Assembly (NCBI RefSeq): GCF_948472415.1
Contig: NZ_OX419519.1
Location: forward strand, 1 to 64,000
DNA: 64,000 nucleotides
Origin: Kitasatospora fiedleri
Lineage (GTDB): Bacteria; Actinomycetota; Actinomycetes; Streptomycetales; Streptomycetaceae
Reading direction: 5' to 3'
In this document: in pieces, positions 28,880-37,012 of the stretch
Numbering within the stretch: position 1 is the first letter of the stretch
Layout: each line of letters starts with the position of its first letter
Notes under the pieces: generated by a model
The model's input: only the letters and a program-made list of their open reading frames with translations
The model's database searches: none
Told to the model about the DNA's origin: nothing
Made by a program: the position numbers and the translations under genes

Positions 28880-30160
28880 TCACTTGCCGCTGAGCGCCTT
28901 GGTGATGGCCTCGCTGGCGGTCTTGCCCGCGGCGGCCGGGTCGGCGCCGGTGAGGACCTGGGTCATGTACTGCTTGATCGGGTTGTCGGCCTCGACGGCG
29001 GCCCACTCGGGCGAGTTGGGGGTGGCGTGGCCGCTGACCGCCCCGGCGGCCATCGCGGCGGCGCCCTCGTTCCCGCTGAGCACGGAGGCCAGGGTGGTCC
29101 GGTTGGGGACGTAGTTCATCTGCTTGGCGATCTCGGTCTGCCACTTGTCGCCGGCCAGCGCCTTGACCACCTCGTAGGCGGCCTGCTGGTGGTGGGAGGA
29201 TTCCGGGACGATCAGGTCGGAGCCGCCGGTGAACACCGCGCCGGGCTTGTCGGCGCTCTTGCCGGGGATCGGGAAGAAGCCGAGCTTGTCCTTGAGCGCG
29301 GGGTTGGCCTTGATGATCGCGTTGGCGCCACCGGGGTGGAGATCAACTGCGCGGTGTGGCCCTGGGCGAACACCTCGGCCTGCGGCGGCTTGGCCTCGTC
29401 GGCGTCCTTGGGACCCTTGCCGAGCGCCTGGAGCTGCTGGTAGAAGCCGATCGCGGCCTTGGCCTGCGGGGTGTCCAGGGCGCCCTTCCACGTGCCGTCG
29501 GAGCCCTTGGCGGCGAGGTCGCCGCCCTCGTCCCAGAGGAAGCCGGCCAGCACGTACCAGGTCTGGCCGGTCAGGTAGATGCCCTCGTTGCCGCCGGTGT
29601 TGAGCTTCTGGGTGTCGGCGATCCACTCCTCGCGGGTCTTGGGCGGGGTGGTGATGCCGGCCTGCTGGAACAGGTCCTTGTTGTAGATGACCACGCGGTT
29701 GGCGGCGTACCAGGGGATGCCGTACTGCTTGCCGTCGATCTTGCCCGGGTCGGCGAGGCCGGGGATCCAGTCGGAGCCGTTGAGCTCGGCGGCCTTGTCG
29801 CTGAGGTCGTGCACGCCGCCGCTGGCCGCGTACTGGGCGACCTGGGTGTTGCCGACCTCGATCACGTCCGGGGCGTCGTTGCTGGCCAGCGCACTGGTGA
29901 CCTTCTGGCCGATGCCGTCCCACTCCTGGATCTGCACCTTCAGGGTGGTGCCGGAGTGCGAGGACTCGAAGTCGCGCCTTGAAGTCCTTCAGGAAGGTGT
30001 CGGTGACGCTGTCCTTCATGATCCAGACCGTCAGCTCGGCCGGTCCGGCCGATTCCTGGGAGCCCGAACCGGAGCCGGAGGAACAGGCGGTCAGGGTGGC
30101 CGCACCGAGCAGCAGGGCGATCGCGGAGCGCAGGGTGGTCGGAAGTGCGGTGGATCTCAC
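28880..30160 (-). CDS. extracellular sugar-binding lipoprotein
   Basis: About 426 residues. Signal peptide with lipobox LTAC (LLGAATLTACSSGS), Ser/Gly linker, then a family 1 binding-protein body: LTVWIMKDS, VQIQEWDGIGQKVTSALAS, PDVIEVGNTQVAQYAASGG, PWYAANRVVIYNKDLFQQAG, LGFFPIPGKSADKPGAVF and GGSDLIVPESSHHQQAAYEVV. This is the pattern of DasA/NgcE-type chito-oligosaccharide and related binders. Breaks near 29975 and 29335. First gene of the operon, facing the GntR regulator gene across a 272-base control region. Confidence 0.85.
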   Translation of the reverse strand: MRSTALPTTLRSAIALLLGAATLTACSSGSGSGSQESAGPAELTVWIMKDSVTDTFLKDFKARLRVLALRHHPEGADPGVGRHRPEGHQCAGQQRRPGRDRGRQHPGRPVRGQRRRARPQRQGRRAQRLRLDPRPRRPGQDRRQAVRHPLVRRQPRGHLQQGPVPAGRHHHPAQDPRGVDRRHPEAQHRRQRGHLPDRPDLVRAGRLPLGRGRRPRRQGLRRHVEGRPGHPAGQGRDRLLPAAPGARQGSQGRRRGQAAAGRGVRPGPHRAVDLHPGGANAIIKANPALKDKLGFFPIPGKSADKPGAVFTGGSDLIVPESSHHQQAAYEVVKALAGDKWQTEIAKQMNYVPNRTTLASVLSGNEGAAAMAAGAVSGHATPNSPEWAAVEADNPIKQYMTQVLTGADPAAAGKTASEAITKALSGK

Positions 30161-30223
30161 GGTGGGTGCCGCCTCAAGGTGACTGGGGATGCGTGTGGGG
30201 GTTGTTCCAAGGAGACCGACTTT

Positions 30224-30258
30224 TTACCAGTAGAGTGAACTGGTCCGGTCGGTGGTAA
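30224..30258. promoter_or_regulatory. putative GntR operator upstream of the sugar operon
   Basis: TTACCAG (30224-30230) and TGGTAA (30253-30258) form an outer inverted repeat; a GAACTGGTC half-site (30237-30245) lies inside. The same half-site recurs in the regulator's own promoter. This position is about 65-100 bases before the binding-protein start on the minus strand. Confidence 0.5.
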
Positions 30259-30384
30259 GAGAAGGTGGCACAGCCGGTGCAGCCCGTCAAGGCCCCCCGC
30301 ATTCGCCCCGACCGGCCTTCCACCTGCAAAGGAACCTTCCAGTTCGGGGGTTCCGACGGCGGGGCGAGCACTGGTAAGGTCCGC

Positions 30385-30413
30385 GAACTGGTCTGGTATG
30401 GTCTGACCAGTTC
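30385..30413. promoter_or_regulatory. perfect 9-bp inverted repeat over the GntR gene promoter
   Basis: GAACTGGTC (30385-30393) and GACCAGTTC (30405-30413) are perfect inverted copies with an 11-base spacer. The spacer holds TATGGT (30397-30402), a plausible -10 for the regulator gene starting at 30433, so the operator would lie across its promoter. The core TGGTCTGACCA resembles the DasR-type consensus (TGGTCTAGACCA) shortened by one base. Confidence 0.65.
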
Positions 30414-30432
30414 GAAGCGAAGGGATGGCACG

Positions 30433-31281
30433 ATGGCGACGGATTCGTCCGGCGGGGCGGGATTGAAACGCGATCAGGTCCGGGAGTACCTGCGCGAACT
30501 GGTCGAGTCACTGACCCCGGGCGACCCGGTCCCCTCCGAGCGGGCGCTCTGCGCCCAGCTCGGCGTCTCCCGTCCGACGCTGCGCGCCGGGGTGGACGAA
30601 CTGGTGGCCGCGGGCCTGCTGGTGCGCGAGCACGGGCGCGGCACGTTCGTCGCCCCCGCCAAGATCGTCCAGGAGCTGACCCCGTCCGTCGGCGGCGACC
30701 CGTCCTTCAACGTGCCGAGGGCGTCCGGTAGTTGGACCAGTCAGGTGCTGGAGTTCACCCCGCTGCCGGCCGGTGCGGCGATCGGCCGCAAGCTGCGGCT
30801 GTCCCCCGCCGCGCCGATCCTGCACCTCGTGCTGCTCCGGCTGGTCGACGGCGAGCCGATGGCCATCGAGCACCTGCACATCCCGGCCGACCTGCTGCCC
30901 GACCTGGCCCCCGCCGAGCTGGAGCACGGCGACCTCTACCAGCTCCTGGCCGCCCGCGGCGCCCACGTCCACGAGGCCGTCCAGGCCATCGAGCCCACCG
31001 TGGTCAACGACCGCGAGGCCCGCCTGCTGACCATCCCCGCCCTCTCCCCCGCCCTGCGCTTCGAGCGGCTCACCAGCGACGCCACCGGCCGCCCCGTCGA
31101 GTACACCCACTCGCTCTACCGCGGCGACCGCTACCGCATCGTCTCCCGCATCTCGCTCGCCGACCCCACCCCCGCCACCCCCGGCGACTCACGCCACCAC
31201 CCGGGCATCCCGCCGAACGACCTGACCACCCGCGGTACCGGCCCCACCGTCACCACCGGGGACATCCAGCCGCTGCTCTGA
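30433..31281 (+). CDS. GntR/HutC-family transcriptional regulator, DasR-like
   Basis: 282 residues. N-terminal winged helix (PVPSERALCAQLGVSRPTLRAGVDELVAAGLLVREHGRGTF read across residues 33-73) and a C-terminal UTRA effector domain (LHLVLLRLVDGEPMAIEHLHI, VEYTHSLYRGDRYRIVSRI). The segments GEPMAIE and YRGDRY are typical of HutC-type sugar-phosphate sensors such as DasR. ATG at 30433 has GAAGGG upstream; frame intact. Being divergent from a Das-like importer with GH20, it probably represses that operon until an amino-sugar phosphate appears. About 30 extra residues at the C-terminus (PATPGDSRHHPG onward) are unusual. Confidence 0.87.
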   Translation: MATDSSGGAGLKRDQVREYLRELVESLTPGDPVPSERALCAQLGVSRPTLRAGVDELVAAGLLVREHGRGTFVAPAKIVQELTPSVGGDPSFNVPRASGSWTSQVLEFTPLPAGAAIGRKLRLSPAAPILHLVLLRLVDGEPMAIEHLHIPADLLPDLAPAELEHGDLYQLLAARGAHVHEAVQAIEPTVVNDREARLLTIPALSPALRFERLTSDATGRPVEYTHSLYRGDRYRIVSRISLADPTPATPGDSRHHPGIPPNDLTTRGTGPTVTTGDIQPLL

Positions 31282-31310
31282 CCCGGCCGGGGAGCGGCGG
31301 CGCGGGCCCA

Positions 31311-31366
31311 GCGGGGCGGGCTCAGCGGCGCGGACCGGGCACGGCGGGGCGGGCTCAGCGGCGCGG
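31311..31366. repeat. two direct copies of a 23-base GC repeat
   Basis: The same 23 bases, containing GGGGCGGGCTCAGCGGCG, occur at 31311-31333 and 31344-31366 (period 33) between two convergent genes. It may act in transcript ending; no clear stem is seen. Confidence 0.5.
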
Positions 31367-31418
31367 GCGTGACAGGCCGGGCGCGACAGGCGGGCGCGGG
31401 GCTCAGTCGTGCGGGCGG

Positions 31419-32087
31419 TCAGTCGCGCGGGGCGCTGTACCAGCGCCATCCGGTGGGCCGTTCGCGGCCCGGCAGGTCGCCCCGGCCGGTGGCCCACAGC
31501 AGGGTCGGCCAGGGGTCGGTGCCGGTCGGGGCCGCCGGGAAGAGCCGGGCCAGCACCCGGGCGCTGATCCCGGCGGGCGCCGTCCAGTCCAGGCCCAGTC
31601 CGAGCGCCAAGTCCTCGGCGTGGACGAAGAGTTCGACCAGCCCCATGGCGGCGCTGCCCTCGGCGTCCGCCGTCCCGAAGCCGTGGAAGGCGCGGTCCTG
31701 CGGGCGGGCCGTGCGGACCATCGCCACCAGCAGCGCCCCGCACGCCTCCAGCACCTGGACCAGGCCCCGCGGTCCGGCCGCCCGCTGGGCGAAGACCACG
31801 CTGGTGGGCTTGCCCGGCGCCTCCTGCCGGTAGGCGAACGGCACGAACCCGGCGGCGGGGGGCGACTGCGGCCCGAGCTGGGCGGCGTAGGCGAACAGGT
31901 CGTCCGCCAGGTGCTCCGCGGTCTCCCAGCAGCTCCACTCCAGCGTTCCGGCGGGCCGGTCCCAGTCGGCCGCCGCCGCGTCCGGCCCGCTCAGCAGGGA
32001 AACGACCAGCCGGACGCCCTCGGCGAGGTCCTCCGCCGTCACCGGGCCGACGTCGGCGGGGTGTTGCGCACGCGCGTGATCAACCAT
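31419..32087 (-). CDS. DinB/maleylpyruvate-isomerase-like protein
   Basis: 222 residues of the mycothiol-dependent maleylpyruvate isomerase-like superfamily. The DinB four-helix fold supplies metal ligands from ETAEHLADDLFAY and FVHAEDLALGLGL; LEWSCWETAEH is the usual N-terminal motif. Family members may use mycothiol or simply bind a metal. Frame intact. It is divergent from the MFS transporter, and a 14-base palindrome lies between them. Confidence 0.7.
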   Translation of the reverse strand: MVDHARAQHPADVGPVTAEDLAEGVRLVVSLLSGPDAAAADWDRPAGTLEWSCWETAEHLADDLFAYAAQLGPQSPPAAGFVPFAYRQEAPGKPTSVVFAQRAAGPRGLVQVLEACGALLVAMVRTARPQDRAFHGFGTADAEGSAAMGLVELFVHAEDLALGLGLDWTAPAGISARVLARLFPAAPTGTDPWPTLLWATGRGDLPGRERPTGWRWYSAPRD

Positions 32088-32139
32088 GGGCCGAGCGTAC
32101 CCGTCGACGGTGTCGGCTCCGCCCCCTCGTCGGCACTAC

Positions 32140-32170
32140 CTCTCGACATCAAGCATCTTGATGTCGAGAG
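32140..32170. promoter_or_regulatory. perfect 14-bp palindrome, operator candidate
   Basis: CTCTCGACATCAAG (32140-32153) and CTTGATGTCGAGAG (32157-32170) pair completely around CAT. It lies 62 bases before the MFS start and 53 before the divergent DinB-like gene. MarR-type regulators of efflux pumps often use TTGATGTC-like half-sites; no regulator gene adjoins it. Confidence 0.65.
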
Positions 32171-32231
32171 ACTTCTCGGGCAGAGTGCTCTCCGTACGGA
32201 CGGACCACCCTCACACCGGACGGGGAGCACC

Positions 32232-33524
32232 ATGGGCGAGCGGACGCGGGGCGACGGGCTGCTGGAGCAGTTGCGACGGCCACCGGGCGGACGGGACGGG
32301 CGGGCGATGCTGCTGACGCTGTTCGTCGACCGCACCGGCACCGGCGTCTGGGCGGCGGCCTGCGTGCTGTACTTCACCGAGGTCGGACGGCTGACGGCCG
32401 CGCAGGTCGGGCTGCTGCTGGGCGTCTCCTCGGTGGCGGGCATCGCGGGGACGCCGCTGGCCGGACGGCTGGCCGCCTCCTGGGGGGTGCGGAGGGTGCT
32501 GATCGGCTGCCACCTGCTGCGGGTGGCGGCGCTGACGGCGGTGCTGTTCTGCGCCGCGTTCACCCCGCTGCTGCTGGTGGTGGCGCTGGCCACGCTCGGC
32601 GACCGGGCGGCCCGCGCGATGGAGATGCTGTACGCCACCGAGGTCGCGGGCGAGCGCCGCTCGGCCTACCGGGCGCTGTCGCGCACCTCGATGAACGCCG
32701 GGTACGCGGCGGGCGCCGGCCTGGCCGCGCTCGGCCTGGCGGTGGGCACCCCGGCCGCGTACCGGGCGCTGGTGATCGCCGACGTGGCCTCCTTCCTGGT
32801 CGCCGCCGTCCTGGTGGCCACCCTCCGGGAGCCGGGCCGGGCCGCCGCGACCGCCGCGACCGCCATCGCCACGGACGGTCCGGCGACGGCGGCGGCGACG
32901 GCGGGCGGGGCCGCCGCCCCAGCTCCCCGGCCCAACCCCTGGCGAGACGCCGGCTACCTGCGCTTCGTCGCCCTGGACGCGATGCTCACCATCGACGACG
33001 CGATCCTCAACGTGGGTCTGCCGCTCTGGCTGATCCACTCCACCCGGGCCCCGCACGCGCTGGTCCCGGCCTTCCTGGCGATCAACACCGTGGTCGTGGT
33101 GCTGGCCCAACTCCGGGTCTCCGCCCTGGTCAGCACGGCCCGCCAGGCGGTCCGGGTGGTCCCGCTGTACGGGTTCGCCGTCCTGGGCTGCTGCGCCGCC
33201 GCCGCCCTGGCCCACCGGACCGGGCCGCTGCCCGCCTCGGTGCTGCTACTGCTCGCGGCGGTGCTGGTGACGCTGGCCGAACTGATCCGCTCGGTGGTCT
33301 CCTGGGAGCTGTCGGTGGCCCTGGCCCCGGAACGGGCCCGCCCCGAGTACCTGGGGGTGGCGGGCATGGCCCACTCCACCGAGAAGGCCGCGGGCCCGCT
33401 CCTGCTCACCGGCGCGGTCCTGGCCACCGGCCCCCTGGGCTGGCTGACCCTGGGCGCGGCGACCACCGCGGCGGCCTACGCCCAACGCCGCTACGGCGCG
33501 ATCCGGTTGGCCCTCACGACGTGA
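32232..33524 (+). CDS. MFS transporter
   Basis: 430 residues with about 12 hydrophobic segments, e.g. AAQVGLLLGVSSVAGIAGTP, FTPLLLVVALATLGD, LVIADVASFLVAAVLVATL, LVPAFLAINTVVVVLAQL and ASVLLLLAAVLVTLAELI. The loop after helix 2, GRLAASWGVRRVLIG, is the standard MFS motif A region. A central Ala/Thr-rich loop separates the two halves. Probably a drug or metabolite efflux pump. ATG at 32232 follows GGGGAG; frame intact. Confidence 0.85.
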   Translation: MGERTRGDGLLEQLRRPPGGRDGRAMLLTLFVDRTGTGVWAAACVLYFTEVGRLTAAQVGLLLGVSSVAGIAGTPLAGRLAASWGVRRVLIGCHLLRVAALTAVLFCAAFTPLLLVVALATLGDRAARAMEMLYATEVAGERRSAYRALSRTSMNAGYAAGAGLAALGLAVGTPAAYRALVIADVASFLVAAVLVATLREPGRAAATAATAIATDGPATAAATAGGAAAPAPRPNPWRDAGYLRFVALDAMLTIDDAILNVGLPLWLIHSTRAPHALVPAFLAINTVVVVLAQLRVSALVSTARQAVRVVPLYGFAVLGCCAAAALAHRTGPLPASVLLLLAAVLVTLAELIRSVVSWELSVALAPERARPEYLGVAGMAHSTEKAAGPLLLTGAVLATGPLGWLTLGAATTAAAYAQRRYGAIRLALTT

Positions 33525-33662
33525 GACCGGCGACCGCCCCGGGCCTCACCTCGTGAGACCGGCGACTGTCGTGGGCCTCATCGCGCGAAGCCGGCGACTG
33601 CCGTGGGCCCGCCCCCGCGAGGCCCACGACCGTCCCGGACCTCACCCCACGAGCTCGGCGAC
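33521..33662. repeat. five degenerate copies of a 32-bp tandem repeat
   Basis: The conserved part reads GTGAGACCGGCGAC at 33521 and 33553, GCGAAGCCGGCGAC at 33585, GCGAGGCCCACGAC at 33617 and ACGAGCTCGGCGAC at 33649, each exactly 32 bases apart. The array begins on the MFS stop codon and runs into the 3' coding end of the isochorismatase gene. Confidence 0.75.
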
Positions 33663-34262
33663 CGTCGCGGCCACCGTCCCGTACAGGTCCCCGACGGTGG
33701 CCAGCGCGGCGGCGTGCAGTTGGGCCGCCGGTACCACCCGCCCGTCCGGCCCCGGCAGGGACCGGGTCGCGCACGCCTCGGCGACCACCGTCGGCCGCCA
33801 GCCCCCGCGGAAGGCGCCCTGTGCGGTGAAGGCCACGCACATGTGCGTCATGAAGCCGGCCAGCACCAGGTCGCGGCGCGGCCCATCCCCGTCCAACTCC
33901 TGGAGCACCTGGGCCAGTTCGGTCTCGTAGAAGGAGTCCGGGAAGGTCTTGACCACCACCCGCTCGCCCTCCGCCGGGGCGACCGGCGCGCTGATCGCCC
34001 CGATCTCGGCCCGGATGTCGTACGGCGTGCCCGGCCCGCCGTCGTTGACCACGTGCACCACCGGCGCGCCGGCCTCCCGGGCCGCCGCCAACAGTCGCGC
34101 CCCGGCGGCGAGGGCGGGTTCGGCGCCCTCCAGCGCCATCACGCCCTCCCGGTAGGTGTTCTGGTAGTCGATCAGCACCAGTACCGAATCGGCGAGGCGC
34201 GGCAGCGCGTCGTCCAGTCCGATCACCGTGCGCAGCGTCGCGGACGCATTTTTCATGCTCAT
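33642..34262 (-). CDS. isochorismatase-family cysteine hydrolase
   Basis: 206 residues. Catalytic triad of the family: Asp in LVLIDYQNTY, Lys in VVVKTFPDSFY, Cys in FMTHMCVAFTAQGAF; the cis-peptide region is in the latter. ATG at 34262 is preferred over 34271 because AGGATGAG lies seven bases before it. It hydrolyses an amide or vinyl ether; substrate unknown. Frame intact. It lies about 95 bases after the GlxA-like regulator gene on the same strand, a pairing often seen. Confidence 0.84.
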   Translation of the reverse strand: MSMKNASATLRTVIGLDDALPRLADSVLVLIDYQNTYREGVMALEGAEPALAAGARLLAAAREAGAPVVHVVNDGGPGTPYDIRAEIGAISAPVAPAEGERVVVKTFPDSFYETELAQVLQELDGDGPRRDLVLAGFMTHMCVAFTAQGAFRGGWRPTVVAEACATRSLPGPDGRVVPAAQLHAAALATVGDLYGTVAATVAELVG

Positions 34263-34357
34263 GTCACTCATCCTGTTCTGTCGGTCCGAGGTCGGTCCCG
34301 AGGTCGGGCCCGTGATCGGACCCGTGGTCGGATTCTTCGGTCGGAGAAAGCGGGGGC

Positions 34358-35368
34358 TCAGGCCCCGTCCGCGCCCCGGGTCGCGCCGGGTTCCACCCGG
34401 AAGCGCCTGCGGTAGGCGGCCGGCGTGGTGCCCAGGCGGCGGCGGACCGTGCGGTGCAGGGTCTCGACGGAGCCGAGGCCGCTCGCGGCGGCGACCTGTT
34501 CGAGCGGCTGGTCGGTGCTCTCCAGCAGTCGCCGGGCGGCCTCCAGTCGCGCGGCCTCGACGTACGCCGCCGGTGTCGTCCCGGTCTCCTGCCGGAAGAC
34601 CCGGGCGAAGTGGCGCTCGCTCAGGCACATCCGGGCGGCCAGCGCCCGGGCGGAGAGGTCGCCGTCCGGGTGGTCGGCGATGTGCAGGCGCAGTTCGTCG
34701 ATGTCCCGGCGGGAGGTGGGCGGGCTGCTGAGCGGGACGGAGAACTGGCTCTGTCCGCCCTGCCGCTTGAGGTACATCACCAGCTGTCGGGCGACGGCCA
34801 TGGCGATTTCCTCGCCGTGGTCCTCGGCGACGAGGGCCAGCGCGAGGTCCATGCAGGCGCTGATCCCGGCGCCGGTCCAGATCGCTCCGGAGCGGACGAA
34901 GATCGGGTCGGGGTCGACCGTCACCTCCGGGTGGTCGGCGGCGAGTTGGGCCGCCGTCGACCAGTGCGTGGTGGCGCGCCGCCCGTCCAGCAGCCCGGCG
35001 GCGGCGAGCAGGTGCGCGCCGACGCAGACCGAGGCGACCCGCCGGGCGGACGGGGCGGTCCGGCGCACCCAGGCGACTACCTCGGGGTCGATCCGGGCCC
35101 GGGGCCCGTCGGGTCCGGGCCGGACCGCGCCGGGCACCAGCAGGGTGTCCAGCCGGCCGTCGACCTGGTCGAACGTCAGGTCGACGGCGAGCCGGACGCC
35201 GGCCGAGGTGCGCACCAACCCCTGCTCCGGGCCGGCCAGTTCCACCCGGTAGCCGGCCCGGCCGCCGCTCTCCCGCTCGGCCAGCGCGAACACCTCGGCC
35301 GGGCCGGTGACGTCGAGCAGGTCGACGTCGGGGAAGACCGCGATCACGACGCGGCGGTTGCTGGGCAT
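34358..35368 (-). CDS. GlxA-type AraC regulator (DJ-1/PfpI + HTH)
   Basis: 336 residues. N-terminal DJ-1/PfpI domain (VVIAVFPDVDLLDVTGPAEVF, LLVPGAVRPG, VASVCVGAHLLAAAGLLDGR, TTHWSTAAQLA) and two AraC helix-turn-helix motifs (ARALAARMCLSERHFARVF, EQVAAASGLGSVETLHRTV). ATG at 35368 (MPSNRRVV) begins the domain; the frame is open to 35431 but those residues are unlikely. It may activate the isochorismatase gene next to it. Frame intact. Confidence 0.86.
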   Translation of the reverse strand: MPSNRRVVIAVFPDVDLLDVTGPAEVFALAERESGGRAGYRVELAGPEQGLVRTSAGVRLAVDLTFDQVDGRLDTLLVPGAVRPGPDGPRARIDPEVVAWVRRTAPSARRVASVCVGAHLLAAAGLLDGRRATTHWSTAAQLAADHPEVTVDPDPIFVRSGAIWTGAGISACMDLALALVAEDHGEEIAMAVARQLVMYLKRQGGQSQFSVPLSSPPTSRRDIDELRLHIADHPDGDLSARALAARMCLSERHFARVFRQETGTTPAAYVEAARLEAARRLLESTDQPLEQVAAASGLGSVETLHRTVRRRLGTTPAAYRRRFRVEPGATRGADGA

Positions 35369-35449
35369 GCCCCCATCCTCGACCGCCCGGCCCGGTGTCC
35401 GCAATGACACCGTTCTGTCGGATTCGGCCATCCCCCGGTACCGGCCGCC

Positions 35450-35869
35450 TCAGCGGATGTCGTGGTCCGGGTGGGCCAGGTCGTACGCGTGGCGGGCCTC
35501 GGCGATGGCGGCGCGGTGGTCGAGCGACCAGTCGGCGAGCGCCTTGACCAGGTGGGTCAGCCCGGCCCCGGTGTCGGTCAGGCGGTAGTCGACCTGGGCC
35601 GGGACGGTCGGGTAGACGGTGCGCCGCACGAGGCCGTCGCGTTCGAGCCGGCGCACGGTGAGGGTGAGCATGCGCTGGGAGATGCCCTCGACGGCGCGCT
35701 GCAGTTCGCGGAACCGCCGCGGCCCGCCCGCCAGTTCGACGACCACCAGCACCGACCACTTGTCGCCGATCCGGTCCAGCACGTCGCGGATGCCGCAGTC
35801 GGGGTGGTCGTGGCGTCCGCAGGGGTCGAGGTCGGCGGGGGTGGTTACCCCGGTGTGCGTGAGTGACAC
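35450..35869 (-). CDS. HxlR-family transcriptional regulator
   Basis: 139 residues with the HxlR signature: Cys in [19 protein letters not shown], then [38 protein letters not shown] and VDYRLTDTG. The Cys near the N-terminus may sense oxidants or electrophiles. GTG at 35869 follows GGAGG by seven bases. It is divergent from the NAD(P)-binding protein gene, the usual arrangement for this regulator and its target. Confidence 0.88.
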   Translation of the reverse strand: MSLTHTGVTTPADLDPCGRHDHPDCGIRDVLDRIGDKWSVLVVVELAGGPRRFRELQRAVEGISQRMLTLTVRRLERDGLVRRTVYPTVPAQVDYRLTDTGAGLTHLVKALADWSLDHRAAIAEARHAYDLAHPDHDIR

Positions 35870-35957
35870 GGAACTGCCTCCTTGTGACGGGTCGGCGGTG
35901 CGGCCGAGGATCAAGCGTAGTTACCGAAGAGAACCACGACGGAAGGCTGGGACGGAC

Positions 35958-36782
35958 ATGATCCTGGTGACGGGAGCGAACGGGAACCTCGGCGCGGCCA
36001 CCCTGGCGGCGCTGCGCGCCCGCGGCGTCGCCGCGACGGGCGGCAGCCGCTCGCCGGGCCCGGGGGCGCGGCGGCTCGACTTCGACGACCCCGCGGGCCT
36101 GGACCTCACCGGGGTGTCGACCCTGGTGCTGGTCTCGGCGGGCTACGCCGAGGACGACCGGGTGGTCGCCCGGCACGCGGCGGCCCTGGGCGCGGCCGTC
36201 CGCGACGGCGTCCGCCACGTCGTCTACACCAGCCTGACCACGGCCGGCGACCACCTCGGCTTCGCGCTCGCGCACCGCGCCACCGAACGCCTCGTCCGGG
36301 AGAGCGGGCTGGGGTGGACGATCCTGCGCAACGGCCTGTACGCCGAACTCTTCGGCGGCCTGCTGCGCTGGTCCGGGGACGGCGTGGAGTCCGCGTTCGG
36401 GGACGGCGCACTGGCCGCGGTCGCACGGGCGGACCTCGCCGAGGTCGCGGCACTGGTCGCGGCGGACCCGGCGGCGCACCGCGGGCGCGTCCACGACCTG
36501 GTCGGCACGCCGGTCACGGCGGGGCAGGTCGCCGACCGGCTCGGGGTGCCGCACCGCACCATCGGCCTGGGCGAGTACCGGCGCAGGCTGCTGGAGGAGA
36601 CGCCGGGGCTGCTGCCCTTCCAGCCCCCCATGCTCGCCTCGATCGCCACCGGCGTCCGGCACGGCTTCCTGGACGGCACCGACCCCGCCCTGACCGACCT
36701 CCTCGGCCGCCCGGCCCTCGACCCCCTGACCGTGGCCGCGACCGCCGCCTCCGCCACCCGCCCGGTGACGGGCGTCCGGTAG
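35958..36782 (+). CDS. NmrA/SDR-type NAD(P)-binding oxidoreductase
   Basis: 274 residues of the atypical SDR group close to QOR2. Nucleotide loop LVTGANGNLGAATLAALRARG, then SRSPGP, TLVLVSAGY, HVVYTSLTTAG and the WTILRNGLYAE segment. It probably reduces quinones or acts as redox sensor. ATG at 35958; frame intact. The divergent HxlR gene very likely controls it. Confidence 0.85.
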   Translation: MILVTGANGNLGAATLAALRARGVAATGGSRSPGPGARRLDFDDPAGLDLTGVSTLVLVSAGYAEDDRVVARHAAALGAAVRDGVRHVVYTSLTTAGDHLGFALAHRATERLVRESGLGWTILRNGLYAELFGGLLRWSGDGVESAFGDGALAAVARADLAEVAALVAADPAAHRGRVHDLVGTPVTAGQVADRLGVPHRTIGLGEYRRRLLEETPGLLPFQPPMLASIATGVRHGFLDGTDPALTDLLGRPALDPLTVAATAASATRPVTGVR

Positions 36783-36794
36783 CGGCGCCGAGCG

Positions 36795-36859
36795 GTCAGG
36801 GCCGTCAGGTCCGTCAGGTCTGTCAGGGGGCTGTCAGGGCCGTCAGGTCCGTCAGGTCC
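36795..36859. repeat. GTCAGG tandem repeat
   Basis: Seven copies of GTCAGG, mostly spaced nine bases (GTCAGGTCC type units, one 11-base step), lie just after the NmrA-like gene. The rest of 36783-37012 holds no gene that I can support. Confidence 0.7.
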
Positions 36860-37012
36860 TCGAAGGCCGCGTCACCGCCCGCTGCACCTCGGTCGCCACC
36901 GTGAACCCCTCGCGGCGGCAGGCGTCCGGGATCGTCTCCGCGGCCCTGGCCCGGCACGCCCGGCACGGCGACACGCCCGCACCGGGGCCCCGCGCCGTGC
37001 CGGGTGCGGCTG

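Noticed and set aside
30732-33524. A 930-residue plus-strand frame spanning GntR and MFS genes
   Set aside because: The first 500 residues are low-complexity shadow of the GntR gene and intergenic DNA; the MFS start at 32232 has a proper ribosome site.
33642-36662. An open frame of about 1006 residues on the minus strand
   Set aside because: Only the last 206 residues form a known protein; the rest is Arg/Pro-rich antisense of the GlxA, HxlR and NmrA genes.
36852-37012. A minus-strand segment with DACRREGFTVATEVQRAV
   Set aside because: It looks protein-like but lacks a start, ribosome site and any recognisable domain; it may be a remnant but I cannot support a gene.
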